A stretch of DNA of 36,094 bases from a virus (IMGVR_UViG_3300043431_000103:1-36094); one strand, 5' to 3'. Shown: positions 27,757 to 36,094, counted from the stretch's first letter. Notes: a model not told the origin generated them from the letters alone. Numbers and translations: made by a program.

Positions 27757-28598
27757 TGGCAAACGGTATTCCACAATTATTAGTTCCAAAATCAGCATCC
27801 GACATTGGACGAAGTGCATTGACACTTGCTCAGGGCGCTCTATGGGATTACTTAACCACTGAAACAAAGTGGGGTGTTTATTATTCAGGAACAACATATC
27901 CAGTTGTTCTTGGATATGTAGAGCCAAGCAGTATTAGCGGTGTATTAGGTCAGGCTACATCATTAGCAGGTGCTAAAGCATTGCTTAATGGCAACCTGTT
28001 AAGCCAAGAAGTGTTGATTGATAGCGTGGTCTCTTTATCTCAAAAGAAAGGATCTGAATTATCTAATTACCGTTTAGAAACAGGCAGCTTTGCGACTTTC
28101 AACAAAGTTGAAAAACCTAGACAAATTCAAATTAGATTAACGAAAGGTGGAACTGAAGAAGAACGTGGATTGTTTCTCACTTGGCTTGAAACAAGAGCAA
28201 AAGGTTTCACAACAGAAGTCACAACCTATCCAAAAAAGAAACTCAGTCAAATAAACCTTGATAATCAGCTAGGCGGCAATACATTGTCACTGACTCAGAT
28301 TAATACCCCAAGGCTTCACGAGAATAACCTGTTTGATATTTATGTGCCAGAAGTTAATTACACCAATATGACGTTGGTTGATTACGCTATTACTAGAGAA
28401 TCAAGGTCGGGTGTTAGCTTGATTATTGCGGATTGTACATTTCAAGAAGTCGTTGAAATTACATTTCAATACAAGAAATCATCAACCGATAACTCTAAAG
28501 CACCTGAAAATCAACCTGCTTTGCCAACTTCATCAGTATTGGCTAATAAGCCATCAAAAACAGGTCTTGATAAAATAAAAGGATTGTTGAAAATATGA
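27756..28598 (+). CDS. Baseplate protein, Dit-like
   Basis: 280 residues. Parts: IPQLLVPKSASDIGRSALTLAQGALWDYLTTETKWGVYYSG, DSVVSLSQKKGSELSNYRLETGSFATFNKVEKPRQIQIRLTKGG, RGLFLTWLETRAK, NTPRLHENNLFDIYVPEVNYTNMTLVDYAITRESRSGVSLIIADCTFQEVVE. The S.K..S....Y.LE.G.F..FNKV..P.....RL...G....R..FL pattern is that of phage tail proteins with a Dit-like N-terminal fold, typically at the tube tip. The C-terminal tail is proline-rich. It forms part of the hub ring below the tape measure. Confidence 0.8.
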   Translation: MANGIPQLLVPKSASDIGRSALTLAQGALWDYLTTETKWGVYYSGTTYPVVLGYVEPSSISGVLGQATSLAGAKALLNGNLLSQEVLIDSVVSLSQKKGSELSNYRLETGSFATFNKVEKPRQIQIRLTKGGTEEERGLFLTWLETRAKGFTTEVTTYPKKKLSQINLDNQLGGNTLSLTQINTPRLHENNLFDIYVPEVNYTNMTLVDYAITRESRSGVSLIIADCTFQEVVEITFQYKKSSTDNSKAPENQPALPTSSVLANKPSKTGLDKIKGLLKI

Positions 28599-28891
28599 CA
28601 ACTTTGCAGATACCTGTTGAGCCTGTTGCATCGCAATCGGTAGCAATTGTTCTAAATAATCAAAAGTGCATCATATCCTTAAAAGAAATGACAGGCAGGC
28701 AATATTTAAGTTTGTCATCGAATGGAAAAATCATTTGTCAAAATGTCTTATTGCAAAATAATTCTGTAGCCATTGGCGCAGCTTATACTGGTTTTGTGGG
28801 TGAAATTGTTGCTGAAGATTTACAAGGGAACGATGCGCCAATCTATACTGGATGGGGGGATAGATGGGTTCTTTTGTACAACGTAGATTAA
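28595..28891 (+). CDS. Baseplate plug protein (Pam3 gp18-like)
   Basis: 98 residues: QSVAIVLNNQKCIISLKEMTGRQYLSLSSNGKIICQNVLLQNNSVAI, then GFVGEIVAEDLQGNDAPIYTGWGDRWVLLYN. The pattern (Q......L....C...........Y..L..NG..I..N......N.....Y..F.G......D..G...P.Y.G.G.R..L.Y) fits the small OB/jelly-type plug of compact contractile baseplates, as in cyanophage Pam3. It overlaps its neighbours at both ends. Confidence 0.8.
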   Translation: MTTLQIPVEPVASQSVAIVLNNQKCIISLKEMTGRQYLSLSSNGKIICQNVLLQNNSVAIGAAYTGFVGEIVAEDLQGNDAPIYTGWGDRWVLLYNVD

Positions 28892-29751
28892 GTTTTGAGT
28901 TTACGCTTGCCAACAATTTAACATTTGACGGAACTAATGATACCGTAATCATTAGTGATGTTAAGTCGCAATGCGCTATTGATATGCCAGGCAGCGAATC
29001 AATGCCATCCGCTTCCATACAGATTTACGGTATCGACAAAAAGACCATGGACGCATTAACTTTATATCCTTGGTCTGATAACTCAATTACTAGAACGCAA
29101 ATTATCATAAGAGCTGGCACAAGCCAAAAAGATATGAGCGTAATTTTTTCAGGTCAAATATTTTCAGCGTTTGCCAATTATGAATCTGCACCTGAAGTTG
29201 CGTTCATTATTAGAGCGCAAACGGCTTTAGACAGTTCATTGGCAGCAGTAGACCCCTATTCATTTCCAGGGGTTGTACCTGTTGAAACTATTGCTAAAAC
29301 ATTAGCAAACGACCTCGGAGTTACGCTAATCAATACTGGTGTAACAAAAGAATTGTACACATTGACTGATGAATATTTAGCAGGAACAACTACGGCAAAA
29401 TTGTGGAAACTTAGAAAGGACGCTAATATTGATGTGTATTTTGTGCCTCCAAACATGGAAATATGCGCCAAAAATATGCCAAGAAAAACTGATAATGTGG
29501 TGGTTATAGCGCCAAATACAGGCATGATTGGTTGGCCTGTCCCAGATGGAGCAGGCTTTGTTTATCTAAATGTTCTTTATAATCCAGCTATCTTTCATGG
29601 TGGTGAAATTGAGATACAATCAACTTATCCAAACACCAATGGTATTTGGTACGTTATTTCAATGACACATCAACTTGAAGCACAAGTATCTGGTGGTGCA
29701 TGGATGAGCAAACTCATTCTTGGTCGAACTCAAAATAGCATCAGAACATAA
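28864..29751 (+). CDS. Baseplate hub protein (gp27/XkdQ-like)
   Basis: 295 residues. RLSFEFTLANNLTFDGTNDTVIISDVKSQCAIDMPGSESMPSASIQIYGIDKKTMDALTLYPW sets the first hub barrel, followed by QIIIRAGTSQKDMSVIFSGQIFSAFANYESAPEVAFIIRAQTA and the second barrel (GMIGWPVPDGAGFVYLNVLYNP...IWYVISMTHQLEAQVSGGAWMSKL). This pattern is found in trimeric hubs which hold the central spike. Last line ends LILGRTQNS. The overlap of 28 bases with the plug gene suggests coupled translation. Confidence 0.85.
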   Translation: MGSFVQRRLSFEFTLANNLTFDGTNDTVIISDVKSQCAIDMPGSESMPSASIQIYGIDKKTMDALTLYPWSDNSITRTQIIIRAGTSQKDMSVIFSGQIFSAFANYESAPEVAFIIRAQTALDSSLAAVDPYSFPGVVPVETIAKTLANDLGVTLINTGVTKELYTLTDEYLAGTTTAKLWKLRKDANIDVYFVPPNMEICAKNMPRKTDNVVVIAPNTGMIGWPVPDGAGFVYLNVLYNPAIFHGGEIEIQSTYPNTNGIWYVISMTHQLEAQVSGGAWMSKLILGRTQNSIRT

Positions 29752-30392
29752 TGGCAGACACAATATTAGAACCTGTTGAGGTTACAGCGCAGTATCAACG
29801 ACAAGCCGAACGTCAGGATTGGGCTAGTGAATACAACGAATTAAATTTTGTCATTCAGCAAAAGATTAGCCAACTACAGACTTCATCGCCTGTAAAAGTG
29901 GTTGCGGTAAGGCCAAGCAATACATTTACAGGATTTGTCGATATTTTGCCAATGGTGAGTCAGATTACAGCATCTGGTGTTCCGGTTGAACATCAAACAA
30001 TCTTTAACGTGCCTTACTTACGATTACAAGGCGGTGTCAATGCAATTGTGATTGATCCTGTTATTGGTGATATAGGGATTGCTTGTTTTGCATCAAGAGA
30101 TATATCGGCTGTTAAAAACTCAAGACAGCCATCACCACCTGGAAGCAAAAGATCGTATGATTTTTCAGATGCTCTCTACTTAGGTGGCATACTGAATTCT
30201 GCGCCAACACGTTTTATTCAGTTTACAGAAACAGGTATTATTATTGAAGCAAACGACCAGCTAACCATCAACAGTAATGTAACAATAAATGGTAATGCAA
30301 CAATAAATGGTACTTTGACTAATAATGGCATCAATATGACAACACATAAACATAACGACCCGCAAGGCGGTCAAGTATCAGGGCCAGTATAA
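29751..30392 (+). CDS. Membrane-piercing central spike (Gp138-like) with C-terminal HxH metal motif
   Basis: 213 residues. The N-terminal OB domain (VKVVAVRPSNTFTGFVDILPMV, VEHQTIFNVPYLRLQGGVNAIVIDPVIGDIGIACFASRDI) is Gp138-like. The spike then forms a beta-helix of short strands (LTINSNVTINGNATINGTLTNNG). It ends in INMTTHKHNDPQGGQVSGPV, where H-x-H (HKH) would, in a trimer, bind a metal ion in an octahedral six-His site, as known for P2 gpV and phi92 gp138 spikes. It pierces the outer membrane during contraction, so a Gram-negative host is supported. Confidence 0.88.
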   Translation: MADTILEPVEVTAQYQRQAERQDWASEYNELNFVIQQKISQLQTSSPVKVVAVRPSNTFTGFVDILPMVSQITASGVPVEHQTIFNVPYLRLQGGVNAIVIDPVIGDIGIACFASRDISAVKNSRQPSPPGSKRSYDFSDALYLGGILNSAPTRFIQFTETGIIIEANDQLTINSNVTINGNATINGTLTNNGINMTTHKHNDPQGGQVSGPV

Positions 30393-30751
30393 TGTTTGAC
30401 ACTTTATATCTTGATGTAGACAGTTGGGATTTGACTTTAGATGCTGATGCTAACATTGCGATGGCAAGTGCGCCTTATGCTGCGGCACAGGATGTGGCAT
30501 CAGCTTGTCGATTATGGTCTGGTGAATATATTTACAACACAACCCGTGGAATTCCCTATCAAGACGCTATATTGGGTCAGATGGTTCCTGTGAATGTGCT
30601 AACAAGTTTGTACAATAAAGAAGCACAAACCGTGCCTGACATAGCGACAGCTTCAACGCTTTTACAGTATAATAGACAAAGCAGAGCATTATCCGGTCAA
30701 ATTCAATTAACGCTAGTGGATGGGTCTAATCTAAATGTCAACGTCATCTAA
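30392..30751 (+). CDS. Baseplate wedge protein, gp25/W-like
   Basis: 119 residues: LYLDVDSWDLTLDADANIAMASAPYAAAQDVASACRLWSGEYIYNTTRGIPYQDAILGQMV. The pattern D...WDL..D..GNIA......Y...QDVA...R...GE.Y.....GIPY....LG is typical of gp25-like proteins. The C-terminus ends in the strand IQLTLVDGSNLNVNV. Small gp25-like proteins join sheath and wedge. The gene is followed, with 17-bp overlap, by the J-like wedge. Confidence 0.8.
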   Translation: MFDTLYLDVDSWDLTLDADANIAMASAPYAAAQDVASACRLWSGEYIYNTTRGIPYQDAILGQMVPVNVLTSLYNKEAQTVPDIATASTLLQYNRQSRALSGQIQLTLVDGSNLNVNVI

Positions 30752-31955
30752 TGTACCCGCATTAACCATTACTACGACAGGCGCTAGTGTTCCAGCAACT
30801 GAGGATATTCTTAATGGCGTTTTACAAGACTTAAATAGTGCTTTTGGTGGTAACTTAAATATCACCAATGTTGCTACTCCTCAAGCATATCTCGCTGAAA
30901 ATATTACCAATTATCTAACTACGCTTAATTTCTCATTGGCGTATCTGTTAAACCAAATTGATCCGCTATATGCCGAAGGAAGATGGCAGGATGCTATTGG
31001 TCGTTTATATTTTATGACTCGCAATCCTGCGACAGCTACGGTCGTGTCATGCGACTTGATTGGTCAACCAGGATCAACATTAAACGCTGGCGCATTGGCA
31101 ACTGATGGCACATACAGCTATCAATCATTAGGCACTGTTACATTTTCTACAGGCGGCACAGCAGCCGTTGAATTTGCTTGTACGACTTTAGGTGCTATTG
31201 CTTGTCCTGCTAATACATTAAATCGTATCGCCTTAGCCGCACCAGGTTGGGATGCAATCAACAATTTATCTGCTGGTGTAGTTGGTAATGATGTTGAAAA
31301 TCGCGTTGATTTTGAATATAGAAGGCAACAATCGGTTGCTCAAAACGCCAATAGTTCCTCGCAATCAATTATTGGTGCTGTTTCAGATGTGTCTGGCGTA
31401 TTAGATTGCTATGTCTACGAAAACTTTACCAACGCTGCGGTTACTGTTGGCAATACATCTTATTCTGTTCCAGCGCACAGTATTTACATTGCAGCAGTTG
31501 GTGGTGTTGATGCTGATGTAGCTACAGCTATTTGGACAAAAAAATCCATTGGTTGTAGCACAGTGGGTAACACTGCGGTTACAGTAACCGACACATCATC
31601 ATTGGCAAGCCCTCAACCAACATACAGCATTAATTTTGAACGACCTGATGCGCTGCCAATTTACTTTGCAGTCAGAATTGCTGACCATCCTAATGTGCCA
31701 TCAAATATTGTCGAATTGACACGCGATGCCATTATTAACGCATTTAATGGTGGTGATGGAGAAGGGCGAGCAAGAATTGCATCGGATATTTACGCAAGCC
31801 GTTTTTATCAAGATGTAATTGCTATATCACCATACGTTAAATTGTTATCAATCTTGATTGGTACGACCTCAACACCGACATTGACTGAGGTTTTAGTAGG
31901 TATTGACCAAGTGCCAACTATTGATGCAACTAATATTTCTGTGACTTTAGTCTGA
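30735..31955 (+). CDS. Baseplate J-like wedge protein
   Basis: 406 residues. TPQAYLAENITNYLTTLNFSLAYLLNQIDPLYAEGRWQDAIGRLYFMTRNPA is the J-like start (P.....E........L......P..A.G..LD..G...G..R..A). The pattern continues as CDLIGQPGSTLNAGALATDGTYSYQSLGTVTF, the NRVDFEYRRQQSVAQNANSSSQSIIGAVSDVSGVLDCYVYEN block, the SIYIAAVGGVDADVATAIWTKKSIGCSTVGN loop (similar to G....GG...........K..G..T.G) and the C-terminal NAFNGGDGEGRARIASDIYASRFYQDVIAIS segment. It forms the wedge dimer of the baseplate. Confidence 0.88.
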   Translation: MSTSSNVPALTITTTGASVPATEDILNGVLQDLNSAFGGNLNITNVATPQAYLAENITNYLTTLNFSLAYLLNQIDPLYAEGRWQDAIGRLYFMTRNPATATVVSCDLIGQPGSTLNAGALATDGTYSYQSLGTVTFSTGGTAAVEFACTTLGAIACPANTLNRIALAAPGWDAINNLSAGVVGNDVENRVDFEYRRQQSVAQNANSSSQSIIGAVSDVSGVLDCYVYENFTNAAVTVGNTSYSVPAHSIYIAAVGGVDADVATAIWTKKSIGCSTVGNTAVTVTDTSSLASPQPTYSINFERPDALPIYFAVRIADHPNVPSNIVELTRDAIINAFNGGDGEGRARIASDIYASRFYQDVIAISPYVKLLSILIGTTSTPTLTEVLVGIDQVPTIDATNISVTLV

Positions 31956-32578
31956 TGTTGCCGTTACTCAATAACCTACCTGAAGGCATCCCAAGCATTA
32001 CTGAATCACCTAAGATTCAGATGCGCCAATATGATGCTTCACCAGTTATTCAAGCCATATTGGACTATTTGGGCGAAAACTTTTCAACTGCTGTTATCAA
32101 TTCTATTTATAACCAATGTTGGAATATCCAAACTTGTTATGGATTATGGCTTGATATTTGGGGTAGAAAAGTGGGTGTCGATCGCAATATGCGAATCCCA
32201 GCTCAAGAAGAATGGTTTGGTTTTGATAATGCTAACGATGACTGGTTTCCGTTTAATGACGGCATTTTTTATACTTCAGGTTTAACAGAATCCTATAGTT
32301 TGTCTGACGAAGCCTTTCGATTATTAATTTTATCAAAAGCTGCCGCAAACATTACCAACTGCACGGCTCAAGCAATTAATAACTGGCTTAGCATATCATT
32401 TCCCAATCGAGGAAATTGCTATTGTGAAGATTTAGGCAACATGGCTGTTAGATATGTTTTTGAATTTAGTTTAGAAATTTTTGAAATTACAGTTTTAACC
32501 AATGGCAAGGTGTTACCAAGACCTGCTGGTGTTCGAGCAACTTTAGTAGTTAATGGAGTGACATATAATGTCAATTAG
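31955..32578 (+). CDS. DUF2612 baseplate/tail protein (gpI-like)
   Basis: 207 residues. Pattern: VIQAILDYLGENFSTAVINSIYNQCWNIQTCYGLWLDIWGRKVGVDRNMRIP, with W.......L..W...W....G..G.D.R..., then FAEEWFGFDNANDDWFPFNDGIFYT-like aromatic-rich insert, SDEAFRLLILSKAAANITNCTAQAINNWLSISF, and a C-terminal domain with LPRPAGVRATLVVNG. DUF2612 proteins attach to the J-like wedge and mount fibres. The start overlaps the J-like stop by one base. Confidence 0.85.
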   Translation: MLPLLNNLPEGIPSITESPKIQMRQYDASPVIQAILDYLGENFSTAVINSIYNQCWNIQTCYGLWLDIWGRKVGVDRNMRIPAQEEWFGFDNANDDWFPFNDGIFYTSGLTESYSLSDEAFRLLILSKAAANITNCTAQAINNWLSISFPNRGNCYCEDLGNMAVRYVFEFSLEIFEITVLTNGKVLPRPAGVRATLVVNGVTYNVN

Positions 32579-33539
32579 TACCCCCAATAAAATCACTGTA
32601 CCGTTTGCTAATAGCGGCAATAAGAATACAATCCCAGTCCCTTCGCAAATTGCTATTACAACAGGGGCTGCTAGTTTCACTGATGGTTTTCCTCCATTGA
32701 CCATGACACCAAAAGCATCAGGTGGTGTACCTCCTTTTGGTCAAGACATGAACGGCATTTTGTTTGCTGTAACTCAGGCATTACAGTTTAGCCAAGCAGG
32801 TGGTTCATTTGTTTATGACTCAGTCTATGCGGCATCGGTTGGTGGTTATCCGCAAGGCGCAACTGTTGCGGCATCTGATTTTTCTGGATATTGGATTAAC
32901 ACTATCGCCAATAATACGGCTGATCCTGAAGCATTTGGTTCTGGATGGAAACCGTATTGGCAATATGGCGCTACGCCATTAACCATGACCAATGCCAATA
33001 TTACGTTGACTGCATTGCAAGCGGCAAAGCCATTGATTACGATTAGCGGTACGTTGACCGCTAACCTTAACTTAGTGCTTCCAACTTGGTTAAGCGAATG
33101 GACGATTACTAATAATACCACTGGTAATTACACTATTACTGCTAAAACTGCGGCTGGATCAGGTGTCGCATTGTTACCTGGTGCTAATCAAGTTTATGGT
33201 AATGGTACTAGCATTTTATACAACTTCCCTTCTGCATTAATTGCTAATGATGGATACCAACCATTGCCATCGGGTTTAATTGTTCAATGGGTTGAAGGCA
33301 TAACAAAAACTAGCGGTGTTATCGAAGAAACATGGCCTAAAGCTTTTCCTAATGCCGTTTTGAATGTTGTTATTACAGAAGCTAATGCTTCTGGATGGGG
33401 TACAAACTCAGTCACAACTTTTGGTCAAAGCAGCTCAACTTTAACAACATTGAAAGGTAGAGGCGCTAGAGTTATGAATGGCGGCTCGATTATTTATGAT
33501 ACAGGTTTATCTTTTTATGCGGTCGCAATAGGTTATTAA
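32568..33539 (+). CDS. Tail fibre protein with gp53-like C-terminal domain
   Basis: 323 residues. The N-terminal part (MSISTPNKITVPFANSGNKN, then PLTMTPKASGGVPPFGQDMNGILFAVTQALQFSQAGG) is a common mount of proteobacterial phage tail fibres (F...G.....I............ P....... GG..P.GQDMNG....). The C-terminal GLIVQWVEGITKTSG...AFPNAVLNVVITEANASGWG...VMNGGSIIYDTGLSFYAVAIGY is the gp53-like receptor-binding tip. It lacks the collagen-like repeats of the other two fibres. It is encoded with an 11-bp overlap to the DUF2612 gene. Confidence 0.85.
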   Translation: MSISTPNKITVPFANSGNKNTIPVPSQIAITTGAASFTDGFPPLTMTPKASGGVPPFGQDMNGILFAVTQALQFSQAGGSFVYDSVYAASVGGYPQGATVAASDFSGYWINTIANNTADPEAFGSGWKPYWQYGATPLTMTNANITLTALQAAKPLITISGTLTANLNLVLPTWLSEWTITNNTTGNYTITAKTAAGSGVALLPGANQVYGNGTSILYNFPSALIANDGYQPLPSGLIVQWVEGITKTSGVIEETWPKAFPNAVLNVVITEANASGWGTNSVTTFGQSSSTLTTLKGRGARVMNGGSIIYDTGLSFYAVAIGY

Positions 33540-33541
33540 TC

Positions 33542-33751
33542 ATGGCAGAAATCGATCCGGTAACATTTGGTGAATTGAAGGCTGAGGTTTCGTATTTAAA
33601 AACCGAAGTAACCAAACTTCGTGAAGATATTGAAACTTTGCTTGAATTAGCCAATAAGTCTAAAGGTGGTTTCTGGACTGGCATGACAATTGCAGCGACT
33701 ATTGGTTCTGTACTCACACTCATTGTTACTAATATTAGTAACTTCAAGTAG
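33542..33751 (+). CDS. Small coiled-coil membrane protein, holin/XhlA-like candidate
   Basis: 69 residues: a coiled coil (ELKAEVSYLKTEVTKLREDIETLLEL), a short basic linker (ANKSKGG), then one transmembrane segment (FWTGMTIAATIGSVLTLIVTN). The plan matches XhlA-type lysis accessories, which help holins. No endolysin is seen beside it in the window, so the lysis role is not proved. Confidence 0.6.
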   Translation: MAEIDPVTFGELKAEVSYLKTEVTKLREDIETLLELANKSKGGFWTGMTIAATIGSVLTLIVTNISNFK

Positions 33752-33759
33752 GCATAAAA

Positions 33760-34128
33760 ATGGCTCAGTTTCTTCAGGATATACGCCAAGGCGATGAATA
33801 CATCATCAAAATTAATTTTGGCACTACAAACAACATTACTGGTTTTGAGTTCTGGCTAACTATTAAATCAGATTTTGATTTACCTGATAGCGAAGCGGTT
33901 TTACAGTTTACGACAACTGCCGGAGATTATGTAGGTGATGATCCAGTTCATGGAATTGTGTATTTAGTTGTGCCATCAGCAATAACAGGTGCGGCTGAGG
34001 CTGGACATTACTTTTATGACTTGCAAGTTAAAACACCAACGGGTGAGATTACAACCATAGTGCCTCCAGTTGATAGTTATAAAGACAGAATTCTTATTGC
34101 ACCTGAAGTAACAAAGGCAACATCATGA
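33760..34128 (+). CDS. Hypothetical structural protein, Ig/BppU-N-like
   Basis: 122 residues: DIRQGDEYIIKINFGTTNNITGFEFWLTIKSDFDLPDSEAVLQFTTTAGD, then HGIVYLVVPSAITGAAEAGHYFYDLQVKTPTGEITTIVPP. The strand pattern (RGD.....V.......I.GY.F..T.K............. G.....L....T.....G.Y.YDI......G...T) is found in proteins mounted on baseplates or as fibre bases, similar to BppU N-terminal domains. It is adjacent to and overlaps the collagen-like fibre by four bases and so may be its attachment protein. Confidence 0.7.
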   Translation: MAQFLQDIRQGDEYIIKINFGTTNNITGFEFWLTIKSDFDLPDSEAVLQFTTTAGDYVGDDPVHGIVYLVVPSAITGAAEAGHYFYDLQVKTPTGEITTIVPPVDSYKDRILIAPEVTKATS

Positions 34129-35870
34129 CACAAACTACTATCGTTGAAAACTGCGACAGCGTAATAGAAATTACTAGCGGTATTGATACTCAGATTGACA
34201 TTAGTTGGTCTGCCGGATTGCCAGGGCCAAGAGGCATATCAGGCGATTCTGGATTTAGTGGATACTCTGGTTATTCAGGTATCTCTGGTTATTCAGGTAT
34301 CTCTGGGTATTCAGGTTACTCAGGTATCTCTGGTTATTCTGGCGCTTCCGGTTTGTCAGGATTTTCTGGGTTTTCTGGAATAAGCGGTTATAGCGGTTAT
34401 AGCGGCTATAGTGGCTCAGGTATCAGTGGGTATTCAGGTTATTCTGGGGTTCAAGGCATACAAGGCATATCAGGTTACAGTGGTCGCTCAGGTTATTCAG
34501 GCGCACAAGGTGCAAGTGGTGTTTCCGGCTATAGCGGCTATTCTGGATCAGGCTTGTCTGGATATAGCGGTTATAGTGGCTCTGGCATATCTGGTTATTC
34601 AGGTTACTCTGGTGCTGTTGGTGCTTCTGGTTTATCTGGATACTCTGGTTTCTCAGGCTATAGTGGCGCACAAGGCGCAAGTGGTGTTGGTGGTGCTTTA
34701 GGTTATTGGGGTTCGTTTTGGGATACCACGGATCAAGTTGCTGCCGCTGCCAATACGCCTTATTCAGTTACTTTAAATCAGTATGATGCTGATAATCTAG
34801 GAATTACGGTTGTATCTGGCAGCAGGATTACGTTTGCTAATACGGGCATTTACAGTCTGACTTTTTCTATTCAGTTTGCAAACCCAGATAGTCAGATTCA
34901 CGATGTCAATGTGTGGCTCCGTAAGAATGATTCTGGCTCAACTGGTGACGTACCAGATTCAGATACAAAATTAAGTTTACAGCAAAAGCATGGCTCAACA
35001 GATGGTTATGGTCTAATGACTGTGAACTATATGATGAAGCTCAATGCTGGCGACTTTATTGAGATGATTTGGTCGTCAGACCATGCTGGTATATCTATTC
35101 AATCAGTTCCTGCTGGTACTGCACCAGTATCACCATCAATACCTGGTGTTATTTTTACTGCTCAACAAGTAATGAATACTCAGTCTGGATTTAGTGGATT
35201 TTCTGGTATCTCTGGATTTAGTGGCATTAGCGGGTTTTCAGGCTACAGCGGCTCTGGTGTTTCTGGCTGGTCTGGCATATCAGGTTATTCTGGTGCTGCT
35301 GGCCCACAAGGAATTAGTGGATATTCAGGTTATAGTGGCTATGTTGGTATAAGCGGTTATTCAGGTTATTCAGGTGCTGTAGGTCAGTCTGGATTTAGTG
35401 GTTATTCTGGGGCAACAGGCCCTACAACATATCCCACTTTAGGTGTGGCTGTATCATCAGGCACAGCATGGGGGACATCGCTAACAGCCCCGACTGGCGC
35501 TTTGGTAGGCACATCCGACACACAAACATTAACTGGCAAAACCGTTACCAACGTGGTGTTTGATGGCAACTACACGGAGGAGGTGTACGCCATTGTTGAT
35601 GGTGCATCGGTTGACTTAAATCCTGCTAATGGCACGGTGCAGACTTGGACACTTGGCGCAAGCCGTAGTCCTACTGCTACTGGCTTTCAATCAGGTCAAT
35701 CAATTACGTTGATGATTGATGACGGTTCAGCCTACACGATTACTTGGCCTAGTGTGACTTGGAAAACTAACGCTGGTGTTGCACCAACGCTAAACTTGAC
35801 AGGATACACAATCATTCAGTTGTGGAAAGTTGGGTCAGTACTGTATGGCGCTCGTGTAGGAGACGCATAA
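34125..35870 (+). CDS. Collagen-like fibre with C1q/TNF-like jelly-roll domain
   Basis: 581 residues. The short N-terminal mount (about 1-31) is followed by a first G-X-S triplet block (about 32-191), starting with a true collagen-type GLPGPRG. Next is a jelly-roll domain (about 192-350; LGYWGSFWDTTDQVAAAANT, GITVVSGSRITFANTGIYSL, VWLRKNDSG, LNAGDFIEMIWSS), then a second triplet block (about 354-431). The C-terminal fibre part (TLGVAVSSGTAWGTSLTAPTG...LTGKTVTN...YTEEVYAI...ITLMIDDGSAYTITWPSVTWKT) matches the tips of many phage fibres. It shares the triplet repeats with the fibre at 20933, suggesting a shared origin or recombination between them. Confidence 0.85.
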   Translation: MTQTTIVENCDSVIEITSGIDTQIDISWSAGLPGPRGISGDSGFSGYSGYSGISGYSGISGYSGYSGISGYSGASGLSGFSGFSGISGYSGYSGYSGSGISGYSGYSGVQGIQGISGYSGRSGYSGAQGASGVSGYSGYSGSGLSGYSGYSGSGISGYSGYSGAVGASGLSGYSGFSGYSGAQGASGVGGALGYWGSFWDTTDQVAAAANTPYSVTLNQYDADNLGITVVSGSRITFANTGIYSLTFSIQFANPDSQIHDVNVWLRKNDSGSTGDVPDSDTKLSLQQKHGSTDGYGLMTVNYMMKLNAGDFIEMIWSSDHAGISIQSVPAGTAPVSPSIPGVIFTAQQVMNTQSGFSGFSGISGFSGISGFSGYSGSGVSGWSGISGYSGAAGPQGISGYSGYSGYVGISGYSGYSGAVGQSGFSGYSGATGPTTYPTLGVAVSSGTAWGTSLTAPTGALVGTSDTQTLTGKTVTNVVFDGNYTEEVYAIVDGASVDLNPANGTVQTWTLGASRSPTATGFQSGQSITLMIDDGSAYTITWPSVTWKTNAGVAPTLNLTGYTIIQLWKVGSVLYGARVGDA

Positions 35871-35871
35871 T

Positions 35872-36094
35872 ATGTTGGCTACTAAAGCTAGGTCTGCGGC
35901 CGTATCGACAACAATATCTGAGTACATAGCTGTTACACACAGTAATTCACCCTTCGTTTCAGCTTATCCTTGGTCTGGTTCAGGGTTTGGTACTAAATAT
36001 GCAAATCCTACAACGCTACCTACTGGCACTGGATATGGCGTAGCCTTTAGCCCTGATGGTTCTGCTATAGCTATTGCACACAATGCTTCACCTT
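35872..36094 (+). CDS. Beta-propeller-like protein, N-terminal part (cut by window edge)
   Basis: The frame from ATG 35872, with AGGAG ten bases upstream, runs to the edge (74 residues): SEYIAVTHSNSPFVSAYPWS, GFGTKYANPTTLPTGTGYGVAFSPDGSAIAIAHNASP. The repeated YIAV.H..SP....YPWS..GFG..Y..P...P...G..V.FSP.G..IA.AH..SP is typical of phage WD40/propeller-like virion proteins coded after collagen-like fibres. The full length is not visible. Confidence 0.75.
   Translation, partial: MLATKARSAAVSTTISEYIAVTHSNSPFVSAYPWSGSGFGTKYANPTTLPTGTGYGVAFSPDGSAIAIAHNASP

Overview
The window is a contiguous piece of a double-stranded DNA tailed phage (or prophage) with a contractile tail. It is recognised by a large terminase, a DUF1073-type portal, a DUF2213 protein, a capsid protein, a DUF3383-type sheath, a tube, a frameshifted tail assembly chaperone, and a compact baseplate with a plug, a Gp138-like spike, a J-like wedge and a DUF2612 protein. 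The host cannot be named from sequence alone. Shine-Dalgarno sites, sigma70-like promoters, consensus DnaA boxes, ArdA and a TraR/DksA zinc finger point to a Gram-negative, probably proteobacterial, host of moderately low GC. Both window ends cut a gene, so the genome is incomplete.

Layout. (1) 1-3855, leftward: recombination and replication operon with a Sak4-like ATPase, an SSB-like protein, a pentapeptide-repeat protein, a zinc ribbon, a small unknown protein, a YqaJ exonuclease and a helicase that runs off the edge. (2) 3856-3965: divergent control region with an inverted-repeat operator candidate. (3) 3966-8024, rightward: a small HTH protein, a Toprim primase-helicase, a probable free-standing structured small RNA, a lone AP2-domain protein, dUTPase, a dATP/dGTP diphosphohydrolase-like protein, a TraR/DksA finger and several tiny genes. 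(4) 8025-8565: non-coding region where the two early transcripts converge, with five consensus DnaA boxes in 104 bp (origin candidate) and terminators for both directions. (5) 8566-10552, leftward accessory module: ArdA antirestriction protein, an HTH protein, two small membrane proteins and two unknowns. (6) 10553-10747: divergent promoters. (7) 10748-36094, rightward late operon: packaging, head, connector, tail, baseplate, fibres.

The most striking object is in the large terminase gene (11459-13885). An intein is inserted directly before the Walker B motif. The position where an intein normally carries its in-frame homing endonuclease is instead occupied by a NUMOD4/HNH homing endonuclease gene encoded on the OPPOSITE strand (12194-12859). 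Its codons are exactly in register with the sense codons, so one DNA segment is open in both directions and supplies both the intein linker and the endonuclease. An antisense promoter and ribosome binding site candidate lie inside the intein. I know of no described intein built like this.

Other notable items are a roughly 110-nt RNA candidate with a loop-to-bulge pseudoknot (6158-6271), the DnaA-box cluster, a clear -1 frameshift site (T TTT TTT) in the tail chaperone, an internal start that could give a nested scaffold, and two collagen-like Gly-Tyr-Ser repeat fibres. One of the fibres sits unexpectedly among the head-tail connector genes.
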